Origin: Patescibacteria group bacterium
GTDB taxonomy: Bacteria > Patescibacteriota > Patescibacteriia > SG8-24
NCBI GenBank assembly: GCA_028714475.1
Contig: JAQTNC010000011.1
Location: 5,804 to 44,857 of the forward strand
DNA length: 39,054 nucleotides
Direction: 5' to 3'
The stretch's first letter is position 1. The number at the start of each line of letters is the position of its first letter. The notes below the pieces were generated by a model. The model was not told where the DNA came from. It worked only from the letters and a program-made list of their open reading frames with translations, and searched no databases. Of this stretch, positions 6,080-13,864 are shown one piece after another. Made by a program: the position numbers and the translations under genes.

Positions 6080-6640
6080 ATGCTCTCATCGTCGCTGTTC
6101 ATTCGTTCCGTTTTCGCCCTGTCCATTCTGGTCGCAGGAACCGCCTCGGCAGAATCAGACGAGAGGAAGGTCATCGGCCTGACCGCCATACTGCCCGAAG
6201 ACACCGAGCTTCTCAACTCCGAGTCTCTCGGCCCCCTCGAGAGTCAGGTGATGACGCCCATCTCGGCCAGCACCCCCTCCCTCATAGCGGTCAACAACCT
6301 CGGCTTCTACATGTTCGCGGCGTACGACTCCAAGGACGGAAGCCCCGTCGAACTCTGTCGAAAGGTTCAAGCCAACATTGCCGAGTTGCCGTTCGAGGGT
6401 GGCCACAAGGGCTTGATCCGCGGGGCAACCGACGACAAGGGGCGCGTGACAACTGCGCCGGACGGCGTCGTCTACTTCAGCGCCTGGTTGCCCTCCGACA
6501 GCCAGATGATGGTCAGTTGCTTTTCGATGAAGGGCAGCCCTCACATCACCGTCGTCGGAGCGGTCATACACTACGACGTACTGCTTTCCGCCGAATCCTT
6601 CTGGTCTATCGGCACGACCCTGAAGCTGGTCATCGAGTGA
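6080..6640 (+). CDS. Exported protein of unknown function
   Basis: This 186-residue protein has a clear Sec signal peptide: Arg9, a hydrophobic core at 11-20, then GTASA with predicted cleavage after Ala24. The mature part is beta-rich, with PDGVVYFSAWL and HITVVGAVIHYDV stretches and two cysteines (LCRKV, VSCFS) that could form a disulfide. No family is recognised. AAGGAG precedes the ATG with good spacing. The gene has its own consensus-like promoter and a strong terminator, so it is a monocistronic, probably well-expressed unit. Confidence 0.75.
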   Translation: MLSSSLFIRSVFALSILVAGTASAESDERKVIGLTAILPEDTELLNSESLGPLESQVMTPISASTPSLIAVNNLGFYMFAAYDSKDGSPVELCRKVQANIAELPFEGGHKGLIRGATDDKGRVTTAPDGVVYFSAWLPSDSQMMVSCFSMKGSPHITVVGAVIHYDVLLSAESFWSIGTTLKLVIE

Positions 6641-6670
6641 CCGCTTGAGGAATCAACCCGATTCTCACCA

Positions 6671-6708
6671 AACCGTTATGGGCTTGCCCATAGCGGTTCT
6701 TGTTTTTT
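6671..6708 (+). terminator. Intrinsic terminator after the 6080 gene
   Basis: AACCGTTATGGG and CCCATAGCGGTT form a 12-bp stem with one G-T pair, followed by CTTG and a six-T run. Confidence 0.85.
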
Positions 6709-6728
6709 ATCCCAAACGCCGCTCAAAA

Positions 6729-6873
6729 TGTCCCTTTGGTGCCAGGCATGTTCATGGGTGTCCCTTTATGCCAGGCCCTTCTTCGTCGTTCTGGTATATT
6801 TAGGCAGCTGTGTCCCCTTGGTGCCAGGCACCGGAGGGACAGTCAGGCACTTCCCTGCCGTTCTGGTATATTT
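6729..6873 (+). repeat. TGTCCC...TGCCAGGCA repeat cluster
   Basis: Three direct copies of TGTCCC-(C/T)TT-GGTGCCAGGCA variants lie at 6729, 6758 and 6811. The last one reads through into its own complement as an almost perfect 31-base palindrome (6811-6841, centred on GGTGCCAGGCACC). The phrase CGTTCTGGTATATTT type is also duplicated at 6787-6801 and 6859-6873. TATATT could act as a -10 for the next gene, but no convincing -35 is seen. The cluster explains the 244-base gap before 6885. Confidence 0.65.
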
Positions 6874-6884
6874 TAGGGACACGT

Positions 6885-8012
6885 ATGGATTCCCCAATGG
6901 ATGCCAAGCCAAGCCGAATCGACCTCGAAAGTTCGCTTCTCGCCGCTTTCGCGTTTTTCGGGCTGTTCGGCCAGCCGCTCACGCCGCTTGAAGCGGCGAG
7001 GTTTAGGTATCGGAGATGCGGAGATGGGGACGAAGAGCTACGGCAAAATTCAACAACGTTCTGCCCCGAGCCTGTCGAGGGGCAGGCAGCCGGCCCTCGA
7101 CTTCCCCCGGCTCCCGGGCCGGGGCGGCGGCGTGGAATGGCATTATGGTGCGCCGGCTGCGCTCCGCTCGGGCCAGAGATTCCTCAATCAGACATTCTTG
7201 TTGCTTTACGCCAACTGCCCCTGCGCGAACAGGATGGCTATTTCTGGCTGGATGACAATGGCAAACATGCAGAAACCTTACAGACTACAAACTACAAACT
7301 ACCAACTAGTCTCCGCCATCGTCGCTTCCGCCTCGGCGAAACCCACTTCGAGCGCGCGCGGACATTCGCCCGCTGGACCAGGCACCTCTCTTCGGTGCGG
7401 CTCATCGCGGTCTGCAACAGCCTGGCGCTCGTCGGCGCGGACGAGGACAGCGACATTGATTTGTTCGTCGTCTGCCGTCCCGGCACGCTTTGGATAACGC
7501 GCCTCGTCGTCGTCGGCGCGTTGCATGTCCTTGGTCTGCGTCCGACCCCGCAACATCAGGCCGGCCGGCTCTGCTTGAGTTTTTTCCTTTCCGAGGAGAA
7601 TCTGGATTTGTCCCGCTTCGCGTTCGCGCCCGACGACATTTACCTGACTTACTGGCTGGCGACCCTCGTGACGGTCTATGACGCCGGCGGTGTTGAGGAA
7701 AAAATTTTCGCCGCCAACCCGTGGCTCAAGGAACAGCTGCCGGGTTTTCGTTTGCCCGTCTGGGGGCATCGGCGGAAAGTTGTCCGGCCGCGCGTGTCCG
7801 TTCCGCTCGCCGTCCTGCGTTGGTTGGAGCCTTGGGCCGAACGTTTTGAGACGCGCCGCCTGCCGAAAGCCATCACCGAACTGCAGAATCGCGATACGCG
7901 GGTCGTTGTCTCCAAGGACGCCTTGAAATTCCACGTGAACGACCGCCGTGAGGAGTATCGCGACCGCTTCCTTGAATGGATGCGCGCTTTGAAGGACAAT
8001 AAATACATATGA
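6885..8012 (+). CDS. Nucleotidyltransferase-fold protein with in-frame repeat insertions
   Basis: This 375-residue protein has a winged-helix-like N-terminus (AAFAFFGLFGQPLTPLEAARF) and a minimal nucleotidyltransferase core, CNSLALVGADEDSDIDLFVV, whose D-x-D (DIDL) would bind metal and NTP. The substrate is unknown. Similar proteins are common in CPR genomes. Residues about 43-105 look foreign to the fold: Pro/Gly/Arg-rich and overlapping a GC-rich palindromic repeat (7058-7086). Residues about 131-142 are encoded by an ACTACAA heptamer array (7278-7309). Both insertions keep the frame open. The ATG at 6885 was chosen over 6810, which would translate the upstream palindrome. It overlaps the next gene by 4 bases (ATGA). 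Confidence 0.75.
   Translation: MDSPMDAKPSRIDLESSLLAAFAFFGLFGQPLTPLEAARFRYRRCGDGDEELRQNSTTFCPEPVEGQAAGPRLPPAPGPGRRRGMALWCAGCAPLGPEIPQSDILVALRQLPLREQDGYFWLDDNGKHAETLQTTNYKLPTSLRHRRFRLGETHFERARTFARWTRHLSSVRLIAVCNSLALVGADEDSDIDLFVVCRPGTLWITRLVVVGALHVLGLRPTPQHQAGRLCLSFFLSEENLDLSRFAFAPDDIYLTYWLATLVTVYDAGGVEEKIFAANPWLKEQLPGFRLPVWGHRRKVVRPRVSVPLAVLRWLEPWAERFETRRLPKAITELQNRDTRVVVSKDALKFHVNDRREEYRDRFLEWMRALKDNKYI
7058..7086 (+). repeat. GC-rich palindromic repeat inside a coding sequence
   Basis: GTTCTGCCCCGAGCC...GTCGAGGGGCAGG here is identical over 29 bases to 18423-18451. Its first 26 bases are identical to the copy at 30978-31003. The core CCCCGAGCCTGTCGAGGGG is self-complementary. Here it is translated within the nucleotidyltransferase gene, adding a segment that reads FCPEPVEGQA. 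Confidence 0.85.
7278..7309 (+). repeat. ACTACAA heptamer array inside a coding sequence
   Basis: Four units of CAGACTA/CAAACTA/CCAACTA (period 7) lie in tandem, the same family as upstream of nusA (3295-3330). Translated in the nucleotidyltransferase frame they give LQTTNYKLPTS, with no stop. Confidence 0.85.
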
Positions 8013-9457
8013 AATGGCGCCCCAACCGTCGCTTGGTCGCTTTCCTTTTCTTCGTGCTGGTTGCGTTCGCGCCGAGCGGCACGCGCTGGATTTTGCGTAC
8101 CGGTTTCATTGACGGGCAGGCGGTCGAGCCGGGCACGGTCAGCGTTTTCGGGATGCAGTTGGCGGCGCTCGCTTTCGTGGTGGCCGCCTTCTGGAACGCC
8201 GGGCGAAAGCGCGTCGAAAAGCTGGCGCGGTTGCCGGTGGCGTGGTTGGCCGGCCTCGTGGCCGCTGTCGCTTTCGCTTCGGTTTCCCAATGGGACGACC
8301 TTTTGGCCGGACTCACCCAGGCTGGCTTCGTCCTGCTCGGCGTCGCGGTATTCTGGGCCATCCTGGTCTTCCGTCCTGATGCCCATGAGACGCTCGCCAC
8401 CCTGGTCGGCGGCGGGCTTTTCCAAACGACGTTCGGCGCCTGGCAGTTCTACACCCAATCCGCTTTCGCCTCCAAATGGCTCGGCATGGCGGCGCATTCG
8501 GCTGATCAGCTGGGTGCGGCGGTCGTGGAAACGGCCAGTGGCCGCTGGTTGCGCGCTTACGGGGCCTTGCCGCACCCCAACGTCTTTGGCCTGTATGTCG
8601 GCTTGAGCGTCATCGCCTGCGTTGGGGTCATCGCCTACCGCGGTCGAGCGGCGCCGGACGAGGCGCACGCGGCCACGGAACCGGAAGAAGTCCACCGTCC
8701 GCCGGGCGGCTGGTTCCGTTTCGTCGAAGGGGAGGCCGGTCATCGCCGTCACATCTGGTTCTACGCCTTCCTGCCGCTTGTCACCGCTGGGCTGGTTTTT
8801 TCGCTCTCGCGCGGCGCCGCACTCGCGACTGCCGTTGGCTTGGCTTGGCTCGCGGCCAGTTCGCTCCTGCGCGGAGCGGCTCCGACTTTCCGCACGGTCA
8901 TCATCCCGTCGCTCGGCATCATCGCCCTGACGTTCTTCACCCTTGGTTATTTTTACGCCGAGCCGATGCTCACCCGCGTTGGCGGCGAAGCTCGGCTGGA
9001 GGTGCAGTCGATGGAGGCGCGCCGCGGCCAATACAGCGACGCGGCGACCCTCCTGCTCCGTCATCCAATTACCGGCGTCGGCATCGGCCGCATGCCGCTC
9101 GTCATCCGGTCGGAAGTTGATAGCGAACGCTCTTGGTGGTTGGCGGATTACGTTCACAACGTGCCGTTGCTCGTCGCCGTCGAAACCGGCCTCATCGGCT
9201 TCTTCGCCTGGTTCGCCTTCATCGCCTACACGATCCGCGTCATGTTCCGGCGCCTCGCCATGCCGACGCTTCTCAAGCGCGGTGGACGGTTCACGTCCGG
9301 CGCGACCGCCTATGCCGCCTGCACCGCCGCCATGCTGGTTGCTTGCCTGTTCGATCATTTCCTCTGGACCTCCTGGTTCGGCCAGGTGTTCTTCTGGATC
9401 GTGGTCGGCCTGTTGCACGCTGCTTACTTGGACCTGAAAGAGGCCAGCGAGCTTTGA
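8009..9457 (+). CDS. O-antigen ligase/polymerase-like membrane protein
   Basis: This 482-residue polytopic protein has about ten to twelve hydrophobic helices and the hallmarks of the WaaL/Wzy_C superfamily: GALPHPNVFGLYVGLS, a large loop with RRGQYSDAATLLLRHPITG, then GVGIG and YVHNVPLLVAVETGLIG (the His/Glu-containing ligase signature). Such proteins polymerise or transfer lipid-linked glycans to an acceptor at the outer face of the membrane. A charged cytoplasmic loop (about residues 212-248) is longer than usual. The start codon overlaps the preceding stop (ATGA), so the two are translationally coupled. Whether the acceptor is lipid or protein cannot be told. Confidence 0.85.
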   Translation: MKWRPNRRLVAFLFFVLVAFAPSGTRWILRTGFIDGQAVEPGTVSVFGMQLAALAFVVAAFWNAGRKRVEKLARLPVAWLAGLVAAVAFASVSQWDDLLAGLTQAGFVLLGVAVFWAILVFRPDAHETLATLVGGGLFQTTFGAWQFYTQSAFASKWLGMAAHSADQLGAAVVETASGRWLRAYGALPHPNVFGLYVGLSVIACVGVIAYRGRAAPDEAHAATEPEEVHRPPGGWFRFVEGEAGHRRHIWFYAFLPLVTAGLVFSLSRGAALATAVGLAWLAASSLLRGAAPTFRTVIIPSLGIIALTFFTLGYFYAEPMLTRVGGEARLEVQSMEARRGQYSDAATLLLRHPITGVGIGRMPLVIRSEVDSERSWWLADYVHNVPLLVAVETGLIGFFAWFAFIAYTIRVMFRRLAMPTLLKRGGRFTSGATAYAACTAAMLVACLFDHFLWTSWFGQVFFWIVVGLLHAAYLDLKEASEL

Positions 9458-9533
9458 CGAACCGCCGCATTGTGGTTCAATGGTCTCAAGCCATCGCCGA
9501 TACGCTGGTCGGCGCAACAGAAGGAGATTGCCC

Positions 9534-9848
9534 ATGGACGACGAGCAGGAAGAGATGTTGCTCGAAGACATACCCGATGGTGCCGTGGAATTGGTCGTTA
9601 GGGGAGGCTATTCCCAGGAACAGCTCATCGAGGAGGGCCTAAACCCGATTCGGAGCCGAACCAAGGCCAGGCGCACCCAGTTGGTTGTCATTCCGCCCGA
9701 ACTTTCCGACGAGCAGTGGGAATGGATATTTGCCCGGTCTTACCCCACGTCCCTCGCTGATTTGGTGGAAAACACCGGCCTTTCTCATCGTGTGCGCGCC
9801 CTGGCTTCCCAGGCGCTCAAAGGTCGCTTCAACCGACCTGAGGACTAG
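9534..9848 (+). CDS. Small acidic protein, unknown function
   Basis: This 104-residue soluble protein has an acidic N-terminus (MDDEQEEMLLEDIPDGAVEL). A basic patch (RSRTKARR) is followed by a mostly helical C-terminal half containing a helix-turn-helix-like pattern (LADLVENTGLSHRVRALASQAL). It may bind nucleic acid, but I do not recognise the family. The ATG at 9534 has an AAGGAG motif 8 bases upstream and is preferred over the in-frame ATG at 9480. A terminator follows at 9853. Confidence 0.65.
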   Translation: MDDEQEEMLLEDIPDGAVELVVRGGYSQEQLIEEGLNPIRSRTKARRTQLVVIPPELSDEQWEWIFARSYPTSLADLVENTGLSHRVRALASQALKGRFNRPED

Positions 9849-9852
9849 AGAC

Positions 9853-9883
9853 GCCCCGGCCACTCTCGGTTTCCGGGGCTTTA
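9853..9883 (+). terminator. Intrinsic terminator after the 9534 gene
   Basis: GCCCCGG (9853-9859) pairs with CCGGGGC (9873-9879), then TTTA. It isolates the groESL promoter from upstream transcription. Confidence 0.75.
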
Positions 9884-9925
9884 TAGTTGATAAAATGGAG
9901 CTTTTTTGGCTCAGGCCGCGGCCAC

Positions 9926-9954
9926 TTGACATCTGCCTCTTAGCACTCCAAAAT
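9926..9954 (+). promoter_or_regulatory. groESL promoter
   Basis: A perfect TTGACA (9926-9931) is followed after 17 bp by CAAAAT (9949-9954), which lies in the spacer of the CIRCE operator. Repressor binding would block it directly. Confidence 0.75.
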
Positions 9955-9966
9955 GAGGAGTGCTAA
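9940..9966 (+). promoter_or_regulatory. CIRCE operator (HrcA site)
   Basis: TTAGCACTC (9940-9948), a 9-base spacer and GAGTGCTAA (9958-9966) match the CIRCE consensus perfectly. CIRCE is bound by the HrcA repressor, whose activity depends on GroESL, so heat shock derepresses the operon. hrcA itself is not in this window, so it must lie elsewhere. Confidence 0.97.
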
Positions 9967-10010
9967 CCGGCTTTGGCCGGATAGCTAAGCGAAATAATCA
10001 ATAATTGTAT

Positions 10011-10073
10011 ATCCCCCGAGCGAGCCCTGCACCGGAGCGAAGCGACTGGTGCGGGGCGGAGTCGAGGGGTATC
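10011..10073 (+). repeat. GC-rich palindromic repeat in the groES leader
   Basis: GCCCTGCACC (10024-10033) and GGTGCGGGGC (10048-10057) form a 10-bp stem. Outer CCCC and GGGG blocks (CCCCCGAG and GTCGAGGGG) extend the palindrome. It belongs to the same family as 12190, 18423, 30932 and 36911, and lies in the 5' leader of the heat-shock transcript. Confidence 0.7.
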
Positions 10074-10102
10074 CAACATTTATCATTTAATTGAGCCCGA
10101 CT

Positions 10103-10393
10103 ATGCAGCTCAAACCACTTTCCGATCACGTCGTGGTCAAGCCCCAGGCGAAGACCGAAACGACCAAGTCCGGCATCGTCATCCCTGACACCGTGGACAA
10201 GGAGCGGCCGGAGCGCGGCGAAGTGCTCGCCGTCGGCCCGGGCAAGATCCTCGAGAACGGCAATCGCTCGCCGATGTCCGTGAAACCCGGCGACAAGATC
10301 CTTTTCAAGAAGTACGGACCCGACGAGGTGAAGATTGACGGTGTCGAGTATCTCGTGCTCGACGAGTCGGACATCATCGCGCTCATTGAGTAA
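10103..10393 (+). CDS. groES: Co-chaperonin GroES
   Basis: This 96-residue GroES of normal length caps GroEL. Signatures are the N-terminal strand LKPLSDHVVVKPQAKTETT, the mobile loop KSGIVIPDTVDKERPERGEV, and the C-terminal KYGPDEVKIDGVEYLVLDESD, with the final hydrophobic IIALIE. The ATG at 10103 fits the family start better than the TTG at 10091. No Shine-Dalgarno motif is visible. It is controlled by the CIRCE operator upstream. The 128-base gap to groEL is filled by an inverted heptamer array. Confidence 0.97.
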   Translation: MQLKPLSDHVVVKPQAKTETTKSGIVIPDTVDKERPERGEVLAVGPGKILENGNRSPMSVKPGDKILFKKYGPDEVKIDGVEYLVLDESDIIALIE

Positions 10394-10508
10394 AGCCATA
10401 AGCCTTAAGCCGTAAGCTATAAGCATTCAATATTCAGCCATAAGCCATAAGCCGTAAGTCGTAGGGCGAGCAATTCGCTTACGGCTTAAAGCTTACGGCT
10501 TAAGGCTA
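10394..10508 (+). repeat. TAAGCCA heptamer array, inverted, between groES and groEL
   Basis: Words of TAAGCCA/TAAGCCT/TAAGCCG (period 7) occupy 10397-10465. Their reverse complement (CTTACGG, CTTAAAG, CTTACGG, CTTAAGG) occupies 10479-10508. The arms can pair over about 25-30 bases, so the transcript between the two chaperonin genes would carry a long hairpin. The same family is found at 13763-13854. Confidence 0.8.
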
Positions 10509-10521
10509 CTATCTATACCAT

Positions 10522-12156
10522 ATGGCCAAACAGATCCTATTCTCCGACGAAGCTCGCGCCCGCATCAAGAAGGGCGTGGACGCGCTCGCCGATGCGGTGA
10601 AGACCACGCTCGGTCCGGGCGGCAAGAACGTCGTGCTCGACAAGGGCTACGGCTCGCCGACCGTCACCAAGGACGGCGTCACCGTTGCCAAGGAAATCGA
10701 GTTGCCCGACAAGTTCGAGAACATCGGCGCGGAACTCGTGAAGGAAGTCGCCTCCAAGACGAACGACGTCGCGGGCGATGGCACCACTACCGCGACCGTG
10801 CTCGCGCAGTCCATCTACGCGGCCGGCCTCAAGAATCTTGCCGCTGGCGCGAATCCCATGGTCATCAAGCGCGGCATGGACAGGGCGGTCGAAGCCGTGG
10901 TCGCGGAACTCAAGAAGATGTCCAAGGACATTTCTGGGGATGACATCCAACGCGTCGCGGCCATCTCCGCGAATGACCCGGAAATCGGCAAAATCATTGC
11001 CGAGGCCATGAAGGCCGTCGGCCAGAACGGCGTCATCACCGTCGAGGACTCGCAGTCCTTCGGCATCACCACCGAGGTCGTGGACGGCATGCGCTTCGAC
11101 AAGGGATATGTCTCGGCGTACATGGTGACCAACCCGGAGCGCATGGAGGCCGAATACAGCGACCCGTACCTGCTCATCACCGACAAGAAGATTTCCAGCA
11201 TCCACGATATCCTGCCGCTCCTCGAGAAGATCGCGCAGACCGGCAAGAAGGAAATCGTCATTCTCGCCGAGGACGTGGACGGCGAGGCACTCGCGACGCT
11301 CGTCGTGAACAAGCTCCGCGGCACGTTCAACGCGCTCGCGGTCAAGGCGCCGGGCTTCGGCGACCGCCGCAAGGAGATGCTCAAGGATATCGCGGTCCTG
11401 ACCGGCGGCACGGTCGTGAGCGAGGAGGTTGGCCTGAAGCTTGAGGACGCCACGCTTGAACACCTCGGTCGCGCCCGTAAGATTACGGCCACCAAGGAAA
11501 TGACGACCATCGTGGACGGCGCCGGCGAGAAGAAAGCCGTTGACGACCGCATTGCCTCCATCAAGAAGGAACTCGAGAAGGCCGAATCGGAATTCGACAA
11601 GGAGAAGCTGCAGGAGCGCTTGGCCAAGCTCGCTGGCGGCGTCGCGGTCATCAAGGTTGGCGCGGCCACCGAGACGGAAATGAAGGAAATCAAACAGCGC
11701 ATCGAGGACGCCGTGCAGGCGACCAAGGCCGCGGTCGAGGAAGGCATCGTGCCCGGCGGCGGCGTGGCCTTGCTGCGCGCGAGCGCCGTGCTCGAGAAGC
11801 CGCGCGCTAACGAAGGGGCGGACGAGGCCGTCGGTCGCATCATCCTGCGTGCCGCGCTCGAGGAGCCGGTCATGCAGATCGCCAAGAATACCGGCGAGGA
11901 CGGCAAGGTCGTGCTCTCGAAGGTCAAGGAAGGCACGGGCGCGTTTGGCTTCAACGCCGCGACCGGCGAGTATGTGGACATGGTGACGGCTGGCATCGTT
12001 GATCCGACCAAGGTCGTGCGTTCCGCGCTCCAGAACGCCGCGTCCATCGCGTCGCTCCTCCTCACCACCGAGTGCGTCGTCACCGACATCCCGGAAGAGA
12101 AGAAGGATATGCCGCACGATCACGGCATGGGCGGCGGAATGGGGATGGGGTATTAG
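10522..12156 (+). CDS. groEL: Chaperonin GroEL
   Basis: This 544-residue chaperonin of canonical length folds substrate proteins in an ATP-driven double ring with GroES. ATP-site signatures are present: [15 protein letters not shown] (residues 30-44), the catalytic segment [13 protein letters not shown] (about 85-97), and [16 protein letters not shown] near 410. The C-terminus ends in a short Gly-Met tail (MGGGMGMGY), as in other bacteria. It starts at CATATG with no ribosome-binding site, 128 bases after groES. A terminator lies at 12229. Confidence 0.98.
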   Translation: MAKQILFSDEARARIKKGVDALADAVKTTLGPGGKNVVLDKGYGSPTVTKDGVTVAKEIELPDKFENIGAELVKEVASKTNDVAGDGTTTATVLAQSIYAAGLKNLAAGANPMVIKRGMDRAVEAVVAELKKMSKDISGDDIQRVAAISANDPEIGKIIAEAMKAVGQNGVITVEDSQSFGITTEVVDGMRFDKGYVSAYMVTNPERMEAEYSDPYLLITDKKISSIHDILPLLEKIAQTGKKEIVILAEDVDGEALATLVVNKLRGTFNALAVKAPGFGDRRKEMLKDIAVLTGGTVVSEEVGLKLEDATLEHLGRARKITATKEMTTIVDGAGEKKAVDDRIASIKKELEKAESEFDKEKLQERLAKLAGGVAVIKVGAATETEMKEIKQRIEDAVQATKAAVEEGIVPGGGVALLRASAVLEKPRANEGADEAVGRIILRAALEEPVMQIAKNTGEDGKVVLSKVKEGTGAFGFNAATGEYVDMVTAGIVDPTKVVRSALQNAASIASLLLTTECVVTDIPEEKKDMPHDHGMGGGMGMGY

Positions 12157-12189
12157 ATTTTATGAAATAACATCCCTACAACATAAATA

Positions 12190-12212
12190 TCCCCTGAGCT
12201 TGTCGAAGGGGT
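12190..12212 (+). repeat. GC-rich palindromic repeat after groEL
   Basis: CCCCTGAGC-TTGTCGAAGGGG is an imperfect palindrome related to the repeats at 10011 and 18423. The groESL operon thus carries a copy on each side. It sits in the 3' untranslated region before the terminator. Confidence 0.6.
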
Positions 12213-12228
12213 ACCGATATCGAAACGA

Positions 12229-12258
12229 AAGCGGTCGCCCTCACCGGCGACCGTTTTT
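12229..12258 (+). terminator. groESL terminator
   Basis: CGGTCGCC (12232-12239) pairs with CGGCGACCG region 12246-12253, and five Ts follow. This is a standard intrinsic terminator ending the chaperonin operon. Confidence 0.85.
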
Positions 12259-12275
12259 GACATGCCAGTCGCATG

Positions 12276-12303
12276 AAACAACAAAGGACACCGAGCGGTG
12301 TCC
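12276..12303 (-). terminator. Intrinsic terminator of the minus-strand zinc-ribbon gene
   Basis: GGACACC (12286-12292) and GGTGTCC (12297-12303) form a 7-bp hairpin. Read on the minus strand it is followed by TTTGTTGTTT. It lies 37 bases beyond the stop of the minus-strand gene. Confidence 0.75.
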
Positions 12304-12339
12304 GTTGGGTGGGCGAGTGTGCCCGAGAATCTTCTATTG

Positions 12340-12600
12340 TTAGCCGCCGACCGTCTTGGCGTTCAGCAGGACGACGAGCGCCCTCTCGGCCAAAGGTTTG
12401 TCCCTCGGCGACAGCTCTCGGTCCACGGGTAGGTTGCAGATGGCGCAATGCCCCGTATGCGGACGGCACTTCGCGCAGATTGAAACGCCAGCGAATTTGT
12501 TTGTGCCAGCCGCGCGGCCGCACTTGACGCAGCAACCGTTCGGCCTTTTCAGACCTTCAGCGCAGCAAACCGGGCAAAGGACGGGGGTAAAGGTGCTCAT
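12340..12600 (-). CDS. Small zinc-ribbon protein
   Basis: This 86-residue minus-strand protein has four Cys-pair knuckles: CPVCC (residues 9-13), CCVKC (23-27), CAKC (42-45) and CAIC (52-55). That is enough for two structural zinc sites of the double-zinc-ribbon type. The C-terminal third is charged and helical. Such proteins are usually nucleic-acid or protein adaptors, and no enzymatic function is visible. A purine-rich GGTGAGGG-like stretch precedes the ATG. It is the only minus-strand gene I could support in the window, and it is divergent from the 12696 gene, with its own terminator. Confidence 0.75.
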   Translation of the reverse strand: MSTFTPVLCPVCCAEGLKRPNGCCVKCGRAAGTNKFAGVSICAKCRPHTGHCAICNLPVDRELSPRDKPLAERALVVLLNAKTVGG

Positions 12601-12640
12601 GTTTTTCCCTCACCCCCACCTTTACTGAAAATTCGCGTTC

Positions 12641-12669
12641 TGGCAAGAGACGCGGCTTCGTAGTATGAT
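12641..12669 (+). promoter_or_regulatory. Probable promoter for the 12696 gene
   Basis: TATGAT (12664-12669) is a good -10. The -35 candidate TGGCAA (12641-12646) at 17 bp is weak. The region lies between divergent genes, which requires promoters in both directions. Confidence 0.4.
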
Positions 12670-12695
12670 ATGAGTACCTATTATTTCGCTAAAAT

Positions 12696-13028
12696 ATGAG
12701 TGAAAATACCCCAACCCCAGCCGCGCCCAAGACAACGAAACCCGAACCCGACCGGCTCATCCCCGCGCTTTCTTACGTCGGCGTCCTTTTCCTCATCCCG
12801 CTGCTCACCGCCAAGGATGATGAGTTCGCGCAGTTCCACGCCAAGCAGGGCTTGGTGCTGTTCGTGGTGGACGTGGCCGTAAGCATCGTCGCCTGGATTC
12901 CGCTCGTCGGCTGGTCGCTCGCCATCGCCTGCGTGATCGTTTCCGTCTACGGCTTCCTGCAGGCCATGGCCGGCGTCAAGTGGGAGATGCCCTACCTCGG
13001 CCAGTACGCGAAGCAGATCAAGATGTAG
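12696..13028 (+). CDS. DUF4870/Tic20-like small membrane protein
   Basis: This 110-residue protein has a Pro/Thr/Lys-rich N-terminal tail followed by ALSYVGVLFLIPLL, DEFAQFHAKQGLVLFVVDV and two further hydrophobic stretches. The FHAKQGL sequence between helices is typical of the DUF4870/Tic20-like family of four-helix membrane proteins. Function is not established for the bacterial family. The ATG has no ribosome-binding site. It is followed by an inverted 8-mer repeat that may serve as its terminator. Confidence 0.8.
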   Translation: MSENTPTPAAPKTTKPEPDRLIPALSYVGVLFLIPLLTAKDDEFAQFHAKQGLVLFVVDVAVSIVAWIPLVGWSLAIACVIVSVYGFLQAMAGVKWEMPYLGQYAKQIKM

Positions 13029-13030
13029 CG

Positions 13031-13104
13031 AATTTAGTGCTGGAGCACTGGAGTGCTGAAGTACTGAAGACTCCAGCACTCCAGCGCCCCAGCGCCCCAG
13101 CACT
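13031..13104 (+). repeat. CACTCCAG octamer array, inverted
   Basis: The left arm (AGTGCTGGAGCACTGGAG) is the reverse complement of the right arm units (CACTCCAG, CGCCCCAG, period 8). The right arm ends in CACTTTT directly before the marC start. The arms can form a long stem with a T-run, so this array may act as a terminator or attenuator. The same family is inside tsaC at 16234. Confidence 0.75.
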
Positions 13105-13107
13105 TTT

Positions 13108-13689
13108 ATGATTCCCACCAGCCTCCTCCAACCCTTCTTCGCCATCTTCGGCGCGGTTGACCCGGTCGGCAACGTGCCGTTTTTTCTGACGCTCACGGCC
13201 GGCAAGACGGAAAAGGAAAAACGCCACATCGCCTTCCACGCGACGGTACGCGCCGCCATCATCCTGGCCATCTTCACCTTGGCCGGCAGTTTCATCCTGG
13301 ATGTCTTCAGCGTCTCCTTGTCGAGTTTCCGCATTGCCGGCGGCGTCGTTTTCGTCATCCTCGGCCTTTCCATTCTCTTCGGTTTCAGCCTTGGCAGCAG
13401 CGAGGCCATTGAGGCGACCGAGGACGTGATCACCGTGCCGCTCGCCACGCCTACGGTGGCCGGCCCCGGAACCATTTCCATGGCTATCGTTCTAGTCAAG
13501 GAATACGGCTATCTGGTTACGCTCGCGACCATTCTAATAAATGTCTTTCTTCAATACTTGGCCTTCCGTTGGTCGTTCTTGGTGCTGAAGCTCTTGGGTC
13601 GCCACGGCACGTCGGCCTTCGCCAAGATCATGGGCCTCATCATCGTCGCCATCGGCATCGAATTCATCCGTCGCGGCCTCGCTGCCTGA
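13108..13689 (+). CDS. marC: MarC family (UPF0056) membrane protein
   Basis: This 193-residue protein has six predicted helices and clear MarC signatures: FFAIFGAVDPVGNVPFFLTL (helix 1), FRIAGGVVFVILGLSILFG, the loop PLATPTVAGPGTISMAIVL (helix 4 entry), and AKIMGLIIVAIGIEFI at the C-terminus. The family was once linked to multiple antibiotic resistance, but that role has been withdrawn and the transported substrate is unknown. The ATG lies right after the octamer array. No ribosome-binding site is visible. Confidence 0.92.
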   Translation: MIPTSLLQPFFAIFGAVDPVGNVPFFLTLTAGKTEKEKRHIAFHATVRAAIILAIFTLAGSFILDVFSVSLSSFRIAGGVVFVILGLSILFGFSLGSSEAIEATEDVITVPLATPTVAGPGTISMAIVLVKEYGYLVTLATILINVFLQYLAFRWSFLVLKLLGRHGTSAFAKIMGLIIVAIGIEFIRRGLAA

Positions 13690-13762
13690 AGTCCACGGTC
13701 GTTGCCAGTCCGCGTCTTTTGTCCTAATATTGACGCAGTTTTGAAGTAATGGTCGGCAGCCC

Positions 13763-13854
<92 letters not shown>

Positions 13855-13864
13855 CTATGTCGCC

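Noticed and set aside
7676-9571. Minus-strand 631-codon open frame opposite the O-antigen-ligase gene
   Set aside because: It is an antisense shadow. The plus strand shows a polytopic membrane protein with family motifs.
10397-10508. Possible CRISPR array from tandem TAAGCCA words
   Set aside because: Units are 7 bases with no unique 30-base spacers, and there are no cas genes. It is a word repeat.
10537-12123. Long minus-strand open frame opposite groEL (528 codons)
   Set aside because: It is an antisense shadow of the GC-rich groEL codons, rich in His, Arg, Asp and Leu, and has no motif.
13723-13751. Promoter before prfB with TTGACG
   Set aside because: TTGACG is followed by a -10-like sequence only 11 bases later, so the spacing is not functional.
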